Shown: positions 1 through 8,042 of the stretch, one piece after another
How positions within the stretch are numbered: the first letter of the stretch is position 1
How the letters are laid out: every line of letters starts with the position of its first letter
From: Roseivirga sp. 4D4
GTDB lineage: Bacteria > Bacteroidota > Bacteroidia > Cytophagales > Cyclobacteriaceae
Assembly (NCBI RefSeq): GCF_001747095.1
Contig: NZ_MDGP01000001.1
Coordinates: forward strand, 603,001-667,000
Direction: 5' to 3'
Length of the DNA: 64,000 nt
Made by a program: the position numbers and the translations under genes
Notes under the pieces: generated by a model
The model's input: only the letters and a program-made list of their open reading frames with translations
Database searches by the model: none
Told to the model about the DNA's origin: nothing

Positions 1-449
1 ATATAACCACCACTCTCTATCCAAGCAAATTGGGCTCTTGTGTTGTTATTATTTCTGAAAACGAATCCGGATTCATTCGTTGTAGCATTGATAATGTTAT
101 TTCCACCATCAAAATAGGCGGCTCCTTGGAATCGACCGCCTCCAGCGACATCAAGAAGGTACACTGGCGAAGTAGTTCCAATGCCGAGTTTACCGTAGCG
201 ATCTAGGGTAATAAGGTCAGCATCGCTCTCTTCATAAGAGAAGTTCCTAAAGAAATGAAGTTTGGTTGTGTTGTTTCCCGTTGAGGTTGTCCTTAGCCCT
301 AAAAAGTCTGAAGTCTGATTGAGTTTTATTTGAGCATTGGATCCCATGGTTAAGGTTCCAGTCATTGTATCACCGGTTTTATCCACATAGGACTGGGCAC
401 TTAAAAAAGTGGTGCATAAGAGAAGTAGGAGTGTGTATATATTCTTCAT
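1..449 (-). CDS. Secreted repeat-type protein, 3' end cut by window edge
   Basis: The gene runs off the left edge, so only about 149 N-terminal residues are visible. Translation from the ATG at 449 gives a clear signal peptide (MKNIYTLLLLLCTTFLSAQ) and an export-type protein. Its segments KTGDTMTGTLTMG and GKLGIGTTSPVYLLDVAG are typical of Bacteroidota surface proteins that resemble phage tail fibres or end in a chaperone domain. The frame is open throughout the visible part. The C-terminal half, which would show whether there is a peptidase_S74 or sorting domain, is not visible. Function unknown; probably extracellular or surface-attached. Confidence 0.75.
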   Translation of the reverse strand, partial: MKNIYTLLLLLCTTFLSAQSYVDKTGDTMTGTLTMGSNAQIKLNQTSDFLGLRTTSTGNNTTKLHFFRNFSYEESDADLITLDRYGKLGIGTTSPVYLLDVAGGGRFQGAAYFDGGNNIINATTNESGFVFRNNNNTRAQFAWIESGGY

Positions 450-543
450 AAAAATCTGATTTTTCATTCAATAGTTATAGATTAAAAAGTTAAGTAATTA
501 TTCTTATAAAATGTATTTCTATTATGTAAAGCTTTCGTAATGT

Positions 544-590
544 GGAGCTAGGAGCTAGGAGCTAGGAGCTAGGAGCTAGGAGCTAGGAGC
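544..590. repeat. Heptamer tandem repeat (GGAGCTA) x 6.7
   Basis: Six exact copies of GGAGCTA plus a partial GGAGC lie head to tail between the secreted-protein gene and the ribosomal-operon terminator. The unit contains AGCT and creates overlapping CTAG. No open frame covers it. It is a short tandem repeat of a slippage-prone type; function unknown. Confidence 0.95.
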
Positions 591-604
591 GCTCGGGTAC
601 AAAA

Positions 605-633
605 AAAGCCTTTCCGATTATCGGAAAGGCTTT
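605..633 (-). terminator. Intrinsic terminator of the rpsF-rpsR-rplI operon
   Basis: A 13-base perfect stem (AAAGCCTTTCCGA / TCGGAAAGGCTTT) with a 3-base loop. On the minus strand it is followed by a run of seven T, and it lies 20 bases after the rplI stop. It is a classic rho-independent terminator and could also work in the other direction. Confidence 0.9.
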
Positions 634-653
634 CTAATTCGTTTGGTATCACC

Positions 654-1097
654 TTATTCAGCGACTACAGAGAATTTTAAATCTTTCTTCACCTCTTTGT
701 GTAGATCGATTTCTAATTCGTATTCGCCAAGCATTTTTACTTCTCCTTTGAAAGAGATTTTCTTTCTGTCTACATCAATTCCTTTAGCTTTTAAAGCATC
801 AGAAATCTGCAAGGTAGTTACAGCACCAAAGATTTTGCCACTGTCGCCAGCTTTTGCTTTGATCTCAAGAGCAGTATCGCCAATTGCATCAGCAATCGCC
901 TGAGCGTCTCCTTTGATTTTGTCTGCTTTGTGAGCTGCTTGCTTGATGTTCTCAGCAACCATCTTTCTGTTTGACTCGCTTGCTAGTACAGCAAAGCCTT
1001 GAGGGATAAGGTAGTTTCTACCATAACCTGGTTTTACGCTAACAGTATCGTTCTTGTAGCCTAAACCTTTAATATCAGTCTTTAATATAACGTCCAT
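654..1097 (-). CDS. rplI: 50S ribosomal protein L9
   Basis: 147 residues, normal for L9. It opens with MDVILKTDIKGLGYKNDTV and continues into the conserved PGYGRNYLIPQGFA, the N-terminal domain that binds domain V of 23S rRNA at the base of the L1 stalk. A helical connector and the C-terminal domain follow. It is the last gene of the S6-S18-L9 operon, 20 bases after rpsR, and ends just before a strong terminator. Nothing unusual. Confidence 0.98.
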   Translation of the reverse strand: MDVILKTDIKGLGYKNDTVSVKPGYGRNYLIPQGFAVLASESNRKMVAENIKQAAHKADKIKGDAQAIADAIGDTALEIKAKAGDSGKIFGAVTTLQISDALKAKGIDVDRKKISFKGEVKMLGEYELEIDLHKEVKKDLKFSVVAE

Positions 1098-1117
1098 CTT
1101 TATATACAGTCTAGGGT

Positions 1118-1369
1118 TTACTTCAATCCGTCAGCTACGTAAGGCATCAAAGCAATGTGTCTTGCTCTTTTTACTGCCTGAGTCACTTTCTTTTGATATT
1201 TCAAGCTTGTACCAGTAAGTCTTCTTGGAAGAATCTTACCTTGCTCGTTTACGAAGGCCATCAAGAAATCTGGGTTCTTGTAGTCAACGTATTTGATTCC
1301 ATTTTTCTTGAAGCGGCAATACTTCTTGCGTTGCTGCTCTCTGTTGATTGGTTCGTTTACTAATGTCAT
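1118..1369 (-). CDS. rpsR: 30S ribosomal protein S18
   Basis: 83 residues. The core contains [32 protein letters not shown] and [11 protein letters not shown], diagnostic for S18. The protein pairs with S6 on the 30S platform. Its ATG overlaps the rpsF stop codon (ATGA), which suggests translational coupling that would keep S6 and S18 equimolar. The order S6-S18-L9 with no ssb gene between them is usual in Bacteroidota. Confidence 0.98.
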   Translation of the reverse strand: MTLVNEPINREQQRKKYCRFKKNGIKYVDYKNPDFLMAFVNEQGKILPRRLTGTSLKYQKKVTQAVKRARHIALMPYVADGLK

Positions 1370-1728
1370 GCTGCTGCCTCCTCTTTTTTCTTCTTATTAA
1401 AAGCGCCACTTTTTCTTCTTGCGTTATACTCAACTGCGTGCTTATCTAAAGACACGGTTAAGAATCGCATGATTTTCTCATCCCTTTTGAATTCAATCTC
1501 TAGGGCTGCTACTGTTTTTGGGTCGGCTTTGAACTCAATCAAGTTGTAGAAACCTGTAGACTTGTGCTGAATGGCGTATGCCAATTTCTTAAGTCCCCAC
1601 ATTTCTAGGTTCACGATCTCTGCTCCATTGTCTTTTAGGAGTTGTTCGTAATTGCCGACAGCATCCTTCATCTGATCATCAGACAAAACGGGATTTAAAA
1701 TGAATACTGTCTCGTAATTGTTTAACAT
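1366..1728 (-). CDS. rpsF: 30S ribosomal protein S6
   Basis: 120 residues from the ATG at 1728. The start gives [19 protein letters not shown], the normal S6 N-terminus; an in-frame extension to 1785 would run through the promoter and is rejected. A ferredoxin-like fold is indicated by [19 protein letters not shown] and GFYNLIEF. The tail is lysine- and alanine-rich ([10 protein letters not shown]), as often in Bacteroidota S6. The protein binds the 16S central domain with S18. First gene of the operon, with a TAnnTTTG promoter 26 bases upstream of the start. Confidence 0.97.
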   Translation of the reverse strand: MLNNYETVFILNPVLSDDQMKDAVGNYEQLLKDNGAEIVNLEMWGLKKLAYAIQHKSTGFYNLIEFKADPKTVAALEIEFKRDEKIMRFLTVSLDKHAVEYNARRKSGAFNKKKKEEAAA

Positions 1729-1754
1729 TTTTAATGTATTTGTTTTTCGGCCTG

Positions 1755-1762
1755 CAAAGATA
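1755..1762 (-). promoter_or_regulatory. -7 promoter element (TATCTTTG) of rpsF operon
   Basis: An exact match to the Bacteroidota -7 consensus TAnnTTTG on the minus strand, 26 bases before the rpsF ATG. A matching TTTG at -33 is not evident. Its position in the gap to the divergent kinase gene fits the operon promoter. Confidence 0.7.
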
Positions 1763-1863
1763 TGAATTAGTCTTGAAAAATCCACGGGTTGTAAAAGATT
1801 GTCACAGAATTAATTGGCACCCTTTCCTTTTTGTATTTTCGAGCAGATATAATACGCCCCAGG

Positions 1864-3423
1864 TTGAAAAAACGCGCAAATAGACCGCTCATCGCTATTC
1901 TATCCATATTAGTCATCCCCGTGATCGTATATGGTGTTTTTGAATTGAACTCACTGACCGTTGACGAACGTGAATTGGAGAAGATTTATGAACGCCAATT
2001 AGAGTCCGTTCTCTTCTCTATTAATCAAAGTGTTCAGGATAAAGTCTCGGACATTACCACCATGATGGATCGTGATCTTGGTGTAGTTTCCGACAGTGAG
2101 TGGATGGATGAGTTGAGTACCTACAATTTCTTTTGGGCGCTTTATCTAAAAGATGCGAATAGCCCTGGTGAACAGTTGTATACGCTGGGCTCGCATATGG
2201 ATGATGGTCTTGAAGTTGTAGCCGACAGTATATACAGTGAGAATGTCGCTGTATTTAGTCGCTTGCTCCGCTATAAGGAGGCTGGAGATTTTATGAAAAT
2301 TGAAAAAAGCGACAGCCCGTTTTTCAATAATGGAAAGGAGCTGGACTTTTTCTTCTTTGTGCTAGGATCAGGTGAATCAGCCAAATACGGTATATACTTC
2401 TTTGATGCGGTTCTAATGATCGAACAATATCTGGTGCCTAAATTCCAGGAAATTGCCAGAGAAGATTTTATTCTTACGTGCCGAAGAATTTCTGATGGGT
2501 ACTTAGTGTATTCTACTTCTGATCAGGCACCCAATAGTATTCAGAGCGAGCCGATCGATCTCCTGCCGAAATATGAGATCGGTATTACAAGGGCCGGAGG
2601 AACTGTTGAAGAGGCGGTGAATAAACGTAAAAGTCAAAGCTTGTTGGCATTAGGTCTTTTGATGCTGGTGATGATCATGGGGATCTATTTGGTCTTCAGA
2701 AATATTCAGCAAGAGATGAAATTGGCCCAAAAGAAAGCCGATTTTGTATCGAATGTGTCACACGAAATCAGAACACCTCTGGCGCTGATCAACATGTTTG
2801 CGGAAACCCTTCTGATGGATAGAGTGAGGACCGAGGAGAAGAAGAAGGAGTATTATGGTATAATTACCAAAGAGGTAAGCCGATTGACCAATATGATCAA
2901 TCGTATCCTAAGCTTCTCAAAAATTGAAGCCAGCAAGCGCACCTATGACAAGCGACAATTGGATCTTAATGAAGTCGTGAAAGATGTCTTCAATACCTAC
3001 TCTTATCACCTCGAAAACAATGGCTTTCAATACGACCTGAATTGTCATATCGAAAGGCTTCTTATTAATGCCGACTCGGAGGCAATGACTGAGGTATTGG
3101 TCAACTTGATTGACAATGCTATGAAGTATAGCCTGGAAGAGAAGCAGGTGACAATTAAGACGGGTCTAAAAGGACAAAAAGCATTTGTGGCAGTTACAGA
3201 TCATGGAATGGGAATTCCAAAGAATCAATTGAACAAGCTTTTCGAAAAGTTTTATCGGGTACCCAATGGAGATGTTCATGACACAAAAGGATCGGGTTTG
3301 GGACTGACTATTGTGAAACATATTATGGATGCTCACGAGGGCACCGTTGAAGTCCATAGCGTCCCTGACAAGGGCAGTACCTTTAAATTGATTTTCCCAC
3401 TATATAAAGAAGAAGATGTCTAA
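1864..3423 (+). CDS. Two-component sensor histidine kinase
   Basis: About 519 residues from a TTG at 1864. The frame is open to an earlier TTG at 1831, but a promoter-like TATTTTCG at 1834-1841 makes that start less likely. Two membrane segments (about residues 8-27 and 259-280) enclose a periplasmic sensor region of about 230 residues with no recognised domain. The cytoplasmic part has a HisKA H box with phospho-acceptor His300 (NVSHEIRTPLAL), an N box (LIDNAMKYS), G1 (DHGMGIP) and G2 (GSGLGLTIV), so it should autophosphorylate. There is no HAMP domain. It overlaps the response-regulator gene by 8 bases, indicating one operon and a cognate pair. The signal is unknown. Confidence 0.92.
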   Translation: MKKRANRPLIAILSILVIPVIVYGVFELNSLTVDERELEKIYERQLESVLFSINQSVQDKVSDITTMMDRDLGVVSDSEWMDELSTYNFFWALYLKDANSPGEQLYTLGSHMDDGLEVVADSIYSENVAVFSRLLRYKEAGDFMKIEKSDSPFFNNGKELDFFFFVLGSGESAKYGIYFFDAVLMIEQYLVPKFQEIAREDFILTCRRISDGYLVYSTSDQAPNSIQSEPIDLLPKYEIGITRAGGTVEEAVNKRKSQSLLALGLLMLVMIMGIYLVFRNIQQEMKLAQKKADFVSNVSHEIRTPLALINMFAETLLMDRVRTEEKKKEYYGIITKEVSRLTNMINRILSFSKIEASKRTYDKRQLDLNEVVKDVFNTYSYHLENNGFQYDLNCHIERLLINADSEAMTEVLVNLIDNAMKYSLEEKQVTIKTGLKGQKAFVAVTDHGMGIPKNQLNKLFEKFYRVPNGDVHDTKGSGLGLTIVKHIMDAHEGTVEVHSVPDKGSTFKLIFPLYKEEDV

Positions 3424-4105
3424 CATACTGATCGTGGAAGATGAGCCGGCCATGCGCCTTGGCTTAAAAGATAATCTCGAATTTGAATCCTATACTGTCG
3501 AGGTGGCTATTGATGGTCAAGAGGGACTGGAAAAGGCTCAGAACGGAAATTTTGATCTGATCATATTGGACGTTATGATGCCGAAAATGTCAGGTTTTGA
3601 TGTATGTAAGGCCATCAGAAAAAAGGGAATCATGACTCCGATTATATTCCTGACAGCGAAGAGCGAAGAGATTGACAAGGTATTGGGCCTTGAGCTCGGG
3701 GCTGATGACTATTTGACAAAACCCTTCAGTTTGAGAGAACTGATTGCCAGGGTAAAGGCCATTCTAAGAAGAATTAAAACTCCAGAGAATAGTGCTGTAG
3801 AGGGCCCTGTCGTAATCGGTAAGTTGACCATTGACTTCTCCTTATTTACTGCTCAAAATAGTGATGGTGATGTGCGAATGTCTCATAAGGAGTATGAGAT
3901 TTTGCAATACCTGATGGAACACAAAAATGAAGTGGTCAGTCGTTATGATCTATTGAATAAGGTTTGGGGTTATGAAAGTCAGCCTACGACAAGGACAGTT
4001 GACAATTTCATGCTTAGACTAAGGCAAAGAATTGAAGAAAATCCAAATGAACCTAAATATATATTAACCGTACATGGAGTAGGATACAAGTTTATAAGTA
4101 ATTGA
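3416..4105 (+). CDS. OmpR-family response regulator
   Basis: 229 residues. The receiver domain has acidic residues at VEDEP, phospho-acceptor Asp52 (LIILDVMMP), Thr80 and Lys102 (LTKPF). The C-terminal half is a winged-helix trans_reg_C domain (RMSHKEYEILQYLMEHKNEVVSR, split here as RMSHKEYEIL then the helix; TRTVDNFMLRLRQRIEENP; VHGVGYKF). It should bind direct DNA repeats when phosphorylated by the kinase in the overlapping upstream gene. Three phased TGACAT repeats sit just after its stop codon, before the next gene, and are plausible targets. Confidence 0.95.
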   Translation: MSNILIVEDEPAMRLGLKDNLEFESYTVEVAIDGQEGLEKAQNGNFDLIILDVMMPKMSGFDVCKAIRKKGIMTPIIFLTAKSEEIDKVLGLELGADDYLTKPFSLRELIARVKAILRRIKTPENSAVEGPVVIGKLTIDFSLFTAQNSDGDVRMSHKEYEILQYLMEHKNEVVSRYDLLNKVWGYESQPTTRTVDNFMLRLRQRIEENPNEPKYILTVHGVGYKFISN

Positions 4106-4139
4106 TATATAGGTGTTTAAAATCATGGTGTTTGACTTG

Positions 4140-4203
4140 TGACATTTTATGACATCTCTTTACCCCAACATGACATACACCTTTCAAAAGCCTCGTATGT
4201 TTG
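4140..4203 (+). promoter_or_regulatory. Phased TGACAT repeats plus TAnnTTTG promoter
   Basis: TGACAT occurs at 4140-4145, 4150-4155 and 4171-4176, with starts 10 and 21 bases apart, roughly one and two helical turns. An exact -7 element TATGTTTG lies at 4196-4203. The last TGACAT falls where the -33 element should be, which otherwise lacks TTTG. This is what an activator of the OmpR family would be expected to use. Binding by the neighbouring regulator is inferred. Confidence 0.6.
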
Positions 4204-4264
4204 AAATATAACAACGAAGCCCAAGGGCAAAAACGAATTACAACTAAACTAGTAACTGACTGAT

Positions 4265-4292
4265 CGCTCTAAGTAGAGCGGTTGGTTTTTTA
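4265..4292 (+). terminator. Leader hairpin with T-run, terminator or attenuator
   Basis: A 6-base stem (CGCTCT / AGAGCG) with a 4-base loop is followed by GTTGGTTTTTT. It lies downstream of the TAnnTTTG promoter at 4196 and only 14 bases before the ATG at 4306. It could end kinase-regulator transcripts or act as a leader attenuator. The stem is short, so strength is uncertain. Confidence 0.5.
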
Positions 4293-4305
4293 GAAACGCG
4301 AAAGA

Positions 4306-5304
4306 ATGTTTAAAAGATTAATGATAGGAATGCTGCTGTTGGTCACTGCAGCGACTCAGGCACAAGACCTCGATCGTCTTCTTAACCTAAGAGGGTATTG
4401 GAAGTTTTCCATTGGAGACCATAAAGAATGGGCGGGTGTGGAATATGACGATTCTGATTGGGAAGAGATTTACGTGCCAAGACGATGGGAGAGAGAGGGC
4501 TTTAACGGCTATGACGGTTATGCGTGGTATCGTACCACTTTCAGTGGAGACGAACTTGAAAAGGAAGGCGCCCACTATCTACGCCTGGGGTACATCGATG
4601 ATGTAGATGAAGTTTTCTTCAATGGGGTTAAAATAGGTTTTTCAGGAGGGTTTCCGCCCGATTATTACACTGCTTGGAATGCAAAACGTGAATACCGAAT
4701 TCCCAATGAATTACTCAATTACGATGGTGAGAATCTTATCGCTGTAAGAATCTTTGATAAGGGTGGAGAAGGAGGAATCTATAGTGGGGAGGTAGGACTG
4801 CTCGTAGCAGATGCCGCTTACAATGAAATGTACTCGCTAGAAGGCCTTTGGAAAATATCCAGACGTGATCGTGATGAATTTGCCGATGTTGATTATGACG
4901 ACTCTCGATGGGAAGATATCGTAGTGCCATCAAATTGGAAGACGATCGGCATGCGTAATTACAAAGGCTTTGCCTGGTATAGAAAGGAGTTCGAAATGCC
5001 TTCTGGTGGTAAAGAGACCGAATTCACGCTAATAGGGGGATACATTGATGACTTTGATGAAATCTTCGTTAATGGCGTAAAAATCGGTGAGACCAATGAT
5101 GGCAGGAGAATAGGTCGATCTAGAAGTTTTAGTGAATTAAGGATATACGATATACCGGAAGGTGTACTAAAACCCGGCAAGAATACCGTAGCGGTTAGGG
5201 TAGAAGATATCGGAGATAATGGAGGTATCTACAGAGGGCCAGTTACAATTATCCCTTCAAGAATTGTCACGAAGTTTACGCGTGAATTTAGGTTCTGGCG
5301 CTAA
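4306..5304 (+). CDS. Secreted protein with two GH2-type sugar-binding jelly-roll domains
   Basis: 332 residues with a signal peptide (MFKRLMIGMLLLVTAATQAQ). The mature part is two copies of one domain, about residues 28-168 and 178-316. Each copy carries YDDSxWE, VPxxW, a Y/FAWYR strand, GYIDDxDEVFFNG-type (second: GYIDDFDEIFVNG) and GGIYxG. These features match the N-terminal sugar-binding beta-sandwich of family 2 glycoside hydrolases. No catalytic barrel follows; the gene ends after the second copy. Likely a periplasmic or secreted carbohydrate-binding or scaffold protein. The promoter region suggests control by the upstream two-component system. It ends 4 bases inside the convergent esterase gene. 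Confidence 0.75.
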   Translation: MFKRLMIGMLLLVTAATQAQDLDRLLNLRGYWKFSIGDHKEWAGVEYDDSDWEEIYVPRRWEREGFNGYDGYAWYRTTFSGDELEKEGAHYLRLGYIDDVDEVFFNGVKIGFSGGFPPDYYTAWNAKREYRIPNELLNYDGENLIAVRIFDKGGEGGIYSGEVGLLVADAAYNEMYSLEGLWKISRRDRDEFADVDYDDSRWEDIVVPSNWKTIGMRNYKGFAWYRKEFEMPSGGKETEFTLIGGYIDDFDEIFVNGVKIGETNDGRRIGRSRSFSELRIYDIPEGVLKPGKNTVAVRVEDIGDNGGIYRGPVTIIPSRIVTKFTREFRFWR

Positions 5305-5945
5305 GTCTTCTGGCTGATTTGCTGAATGACTTGATCATTCAATTCATGCTCACCCTCGAAGGTTAATACTTCGGGGGTCACTTTTATTTGAGCCGCAATA
5401 GATTCCTGTTCTTTTATTCTAGGCTCCGTCAGGTATTGATCCTTTAATCCATAGACCAAAAAGCAGGTTTTATCCGATAATCTTCTCTGACTCTCTAAAG
5501 GTGGAAGGTCAGGAGGGAAGATTCCCGCCCACAATACCAATTGATCAAAAGTAACGTCCGTTTGTGTGGCAAAACGAGAAATCGTTGCAGCACCTTGAGA
5601 GAAGCCAAATAGCGTCACTTTGACCTGCGGATTTAGCTTCTGCTTAACTTCTTGCATAACCGCACTTAGGAAGGTGAGGTAGTTTTGAATGTCGAAAGTT
5701 CTGTCTTCTTTGGTCATCCAGGTGGCCCCGACTCTTCCGGTAAAGCCTTGTAAGTAATATCGGAACAAACCCTCTGGCGCGACAATAACATGTTTGCCGT
5801 CATTCAGCGTCTCGAATTTCTTGATAAAATACTTTGCGAGTTGGCCATGACCATGACAGACAAACCATAATTGCTCAGTTTGTTCACTTGGTTCTCCAAG
5901 CATTTCATACCGTCCATTGAATTCGAATGAAATTCTATGTTCCAT
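5301..5945 (-). CDS. Alpha/beta hydrolase, phospholipase/carboxylesterase-like
   Basis: 214 residues without a signal peptide, so cytoplasmic. WFVCHGHGQLA carries the oxyanion-hole region, GFSQGAAT is the nucleophile elbow with the catalytic serine, and YGLKDQYL and EGEHELND supply the likely Asp and His. The pattern matches the YpfH/carboxylesterase branch of small serine esterases. Substrate cannot be told. Its ATG overlaps the cytidine deaminase stop by one base (TAATG), so the two are co-transcribed. Confidence 0.82.
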   Translation of the reverse strand: MEHRISFEFNGRYEMLGEPSEQTEQLWFVCHGHGQLAKYFIKKFETLNDGKHVIVAPEGLFRYYLQGFTGRVGATWMTKEDRTFDIQNYLTFLSAVMQEVKQKLNPQVKVTLFGFSQGAATISRFATQTDVTFDQLVLWAGIFPPDLPPLESQRRLSDKTCFLVYGLKDQYLTEPRIKEQESIAAQIKVTPEVLTFEGEHELNDQVIQQISQKT

Positions 5946-6433
5946 TAATTTCCCAGTTGGTCAGAAGAGAACTTAAAGGGCAAGAGGTTGTCAATAGAAT
6001 TTGACTTGAGAATATCGCCAGTACCACCTGTTAAATAGACTTCGATCGGTTTGTCTTGATCATTTTCATATTCGCTCATCACCTGTCGGCAACTTCCACA
6101 TGGTGCGGGGATATTGAGTTCACTCGAGTTCATGCTCAATGCGGCAATGGCCACTTTCACTATACTTGCTTCTGGCTTGTTGGCCTTAGCAGCGAAGAAG
6201 GCAACGCGTTCGGCACAGAGTCCTGAAGGGTATGCTGCATTTTCTTGATTGTTGCCTAAGACGATCGATCCATCGGAGAGTAATATTGCTGCCCCAACTT
6301 GAAAACCAGAGTAGGGAGCTCTTGCTTGCTTCCCGATTTCCCTTGCCTTATTAACCAAGTCGAGTGTCGTATTGTCTAACTCAGATTCTTGATAGATGAG
6401 AAGTGAGACTTCTTGCTTAAGTTCTTTTGCCAT
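5945..6433 (-). CDS. cdd: Cytidine deaminase
   Basis: 162 residues. Zinc-site motifs are complete: LCAERVAFF (Cys ligand and catalytic Glu) and PCGSCRQVM (two Cys ligands). Substrate residues occur in APYSGFQVGAAI. It deaminates cytidine and deoxycytidine to uridine in pyrimidine salvage. The nucleoside phosphorylase at 25434 and pyrD/pyrF elsewhere in the window act on connected pools. First gene of a two-gene unit with the esterase. A 14-base palindrome (AAGATACGTATCTT, 6456-6469) lies about 25 bases upstream of the start and may be an operator. Confidence 0.96.
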   Translation of the reverse strand: MAKELKQEVSLLIYQESELDNTTLDLVNKAREIGKQARAPYSGFQVGAAILLSDGSIVLGNNQENAAYPSGLCAERVAFFAAKANKPEASIVKVAIAALSMNSSELNIPAPCGSCRQVMSEYENDQDKPIEVYLTGGTGDILKSNSIDNLLPFKFSSDQLGN

Positions 6434-6556
6434 TTAGTAATATAAAGCGGATGGGAAGATACGTATCTTTTGTAGGAAGGTTGTCTCGAAGCATTTCAAT
6501 TAATCATTTGAAGTTAACATGCTTTTCGCCTATTTCGGGGTTAAACGAACTCATCT

Positions 6557-7900
6557 ATGGATCACATTCTGGTTTTAGGAGCAGGTCGCTCTGCCACTTC
6601 ACTCATTACCTATTTACTCAAAGAAGCAAGCGCGAAAAACTGGAAGGTCACGGTAGCCGATTATGCCCTTCAATTGGCGGAAGAGAAGGTGGAGGGGGCT
6701 GCCAATGGGAAAGCGGTGGCTTTTAATATTAATCAAGAAGATGAACGAGATGCCTTGATCAGCTCGAGTGATGTAGTTATCTCTATGCTACCAGCTTCTT
6801 TTCATCCGATTGTGGCCGAGACCTGCCTGAAATTTGGAAAGCACCTATTGACAGCTTCATATGTCTCTGATGATATGACCAGCCTGAATGAACAGGCCAA
6901 AGCCAAAGGGTTACTTTTCTTAAACGAGTGCGGCCTTGATCCAGGGATCGATCATATGTCTGCAAAAAAGGTGATCGATCATATTCGTGAAGAGAAAGGT
7001 TTAGAGTTAAGGGCTTTTGAGTCTTTTACTGGCGGATTGCTAGCACCGGATGTTACTGATGATAACCCTTGGCAATATGCCTTTACCTGGAACCCAAGAA
7101 ACGTAGTACTGGCTGGCCAGGGAACAGTTAAGTTTATTCAGGAAGGCAGGTATAAGTACATTCCATATTCCAGACTTTTCAGACGAATAGAAATGATCCA
7201 CATTCCGGGTCATGGATATTTTGAAGGCTATGCCAACAGGGATTCATTGAAGTATTTGGATGTTTATGGACTTCATGGAATTCAAACGCTTTATAGGGGA
7301 ACACTTCGAAGACCGGGTTTTTGTAGGGCCTGGGATATTTTCGTGCAACTCGGTGCCACGGACGACACCTATCAGATGGAAGGTGTGTCAGACATGACCC
7401 ATAGGCAGTTTGTCAATTCGTTTCTATCCTACAACCCGAATGATTCGATAGAATTGAAATTAGCGCACTATTTAAAGCTGGACGTTGACGGAACAGAAAT
7501 GCATAAGCTGAGGTGGTTGGGTATGTTTGATGAAGAACCTGTTGGTTTGATGAAGGGTACTCCAGCTCAGGTACTAGAGCATATTCTAAAAAAGAAATGG
7601 ACCATTGGTCCTGAGAAGAAAGACCAAATTGTGATGTGGCACCTCTTCGATTACAAGGAGGGAGGGCAAACAAAAAGAATCCGCTCTGCTATGGTTGCTA
7701 CTGGCGAGAACGCTTATGATACAGCCATGTCAAAGACGGTTGGTTTGCCACTGGGCATTGCGACTAAACTCCTGATGGAGGGAAAGATAGAGGCGAGAGG
7801 TGTTCAAATTCCGATTACCCCAGAGTTTTACAATCCAATTTTAGACGAATTAGAGACCCTTGGTTTTGAGTTTGTCGAGGAGGAAGTAGTGCTGGACTGA
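6557..7900 (+). CDS. Saccharopine dehydrogenase family oxidoreductase
   Basis: 447 residues. The N-terminus has a Rossmann motif (MDHILVLGAGRSATSL), and the first domain continues through VVISMLPASFHP. The segment NECGLDPGIDHMSAKK is the saccharopine-reductase signature, and the long C-terminal catalytic domain includes LRAFESFTGGLLAPD and WNPRNVVLAGQGT. The family covers saccharopine dehydrogenases and lysine 6-dehydrogenase, so lysine catabolism is likely, but substrate direction is not resolved. Stands alone, divergent from cdd. Confidence 0.88.
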   Translation: MDHILVLGAGRSATSLITYLLKEASAKNWKVTVADYALQLAEEKVEGAANGKAVAFNINQEDERDALISSSDVVISMLPASFHPIVAETCLKFGKHLLTASYVSDDMTSLNEQAKAKGLLFLNECGLDPGIDHMSAKKVIDHIREEKGLELRAFESFTGGLLAPDVTDDNPWQYAFTWNPRNVVLAGQGTVKFIQEGRYKYIPYSRLFRRIEMIHIPGHGYFEGYANRDSLKYLDVYGLHGIQTLYRGTLRRPGFCRAWDIFVQLGATDDTYQMEGVSDMTHRQFVNSFLSYNPNDSIELKLAHYLKLDVDGTEMHKLRWLGMFDEEPVGLMKGTPAQVLEHILKKKWTIGPEKKDQIVMWHLFDYKEGGQTKRIRSAMVATGENAYDTAMSKTVGLPLGIATKLLMEGKIEARGVQIPITPEFYNPILDELETLGFEFVEEEVVLD

Positions 7901-8042
7901 GATTTTTTTCCTGATCTCTGTACGCTTTTGCAAGGGTTCACGTTGTAGAGTCGATTAATCTTGGAATGTTGACTTGTACATCCATTATTTTTATCAAATT
8001 TGCTTTTACTTCTCGGCTGGCTTTATTCAAATCAATCAGATT

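Noticed and set aside
544..590. Possible CRISPR array
   Set aside because: The 7-base unit has no spacers; it is a simple tandem repeat.
643..903. Plus-strand frame of 86 codons
   Set aside because: It is antisense to rplI, has no promoter, and its composition is that of a shadow frame.
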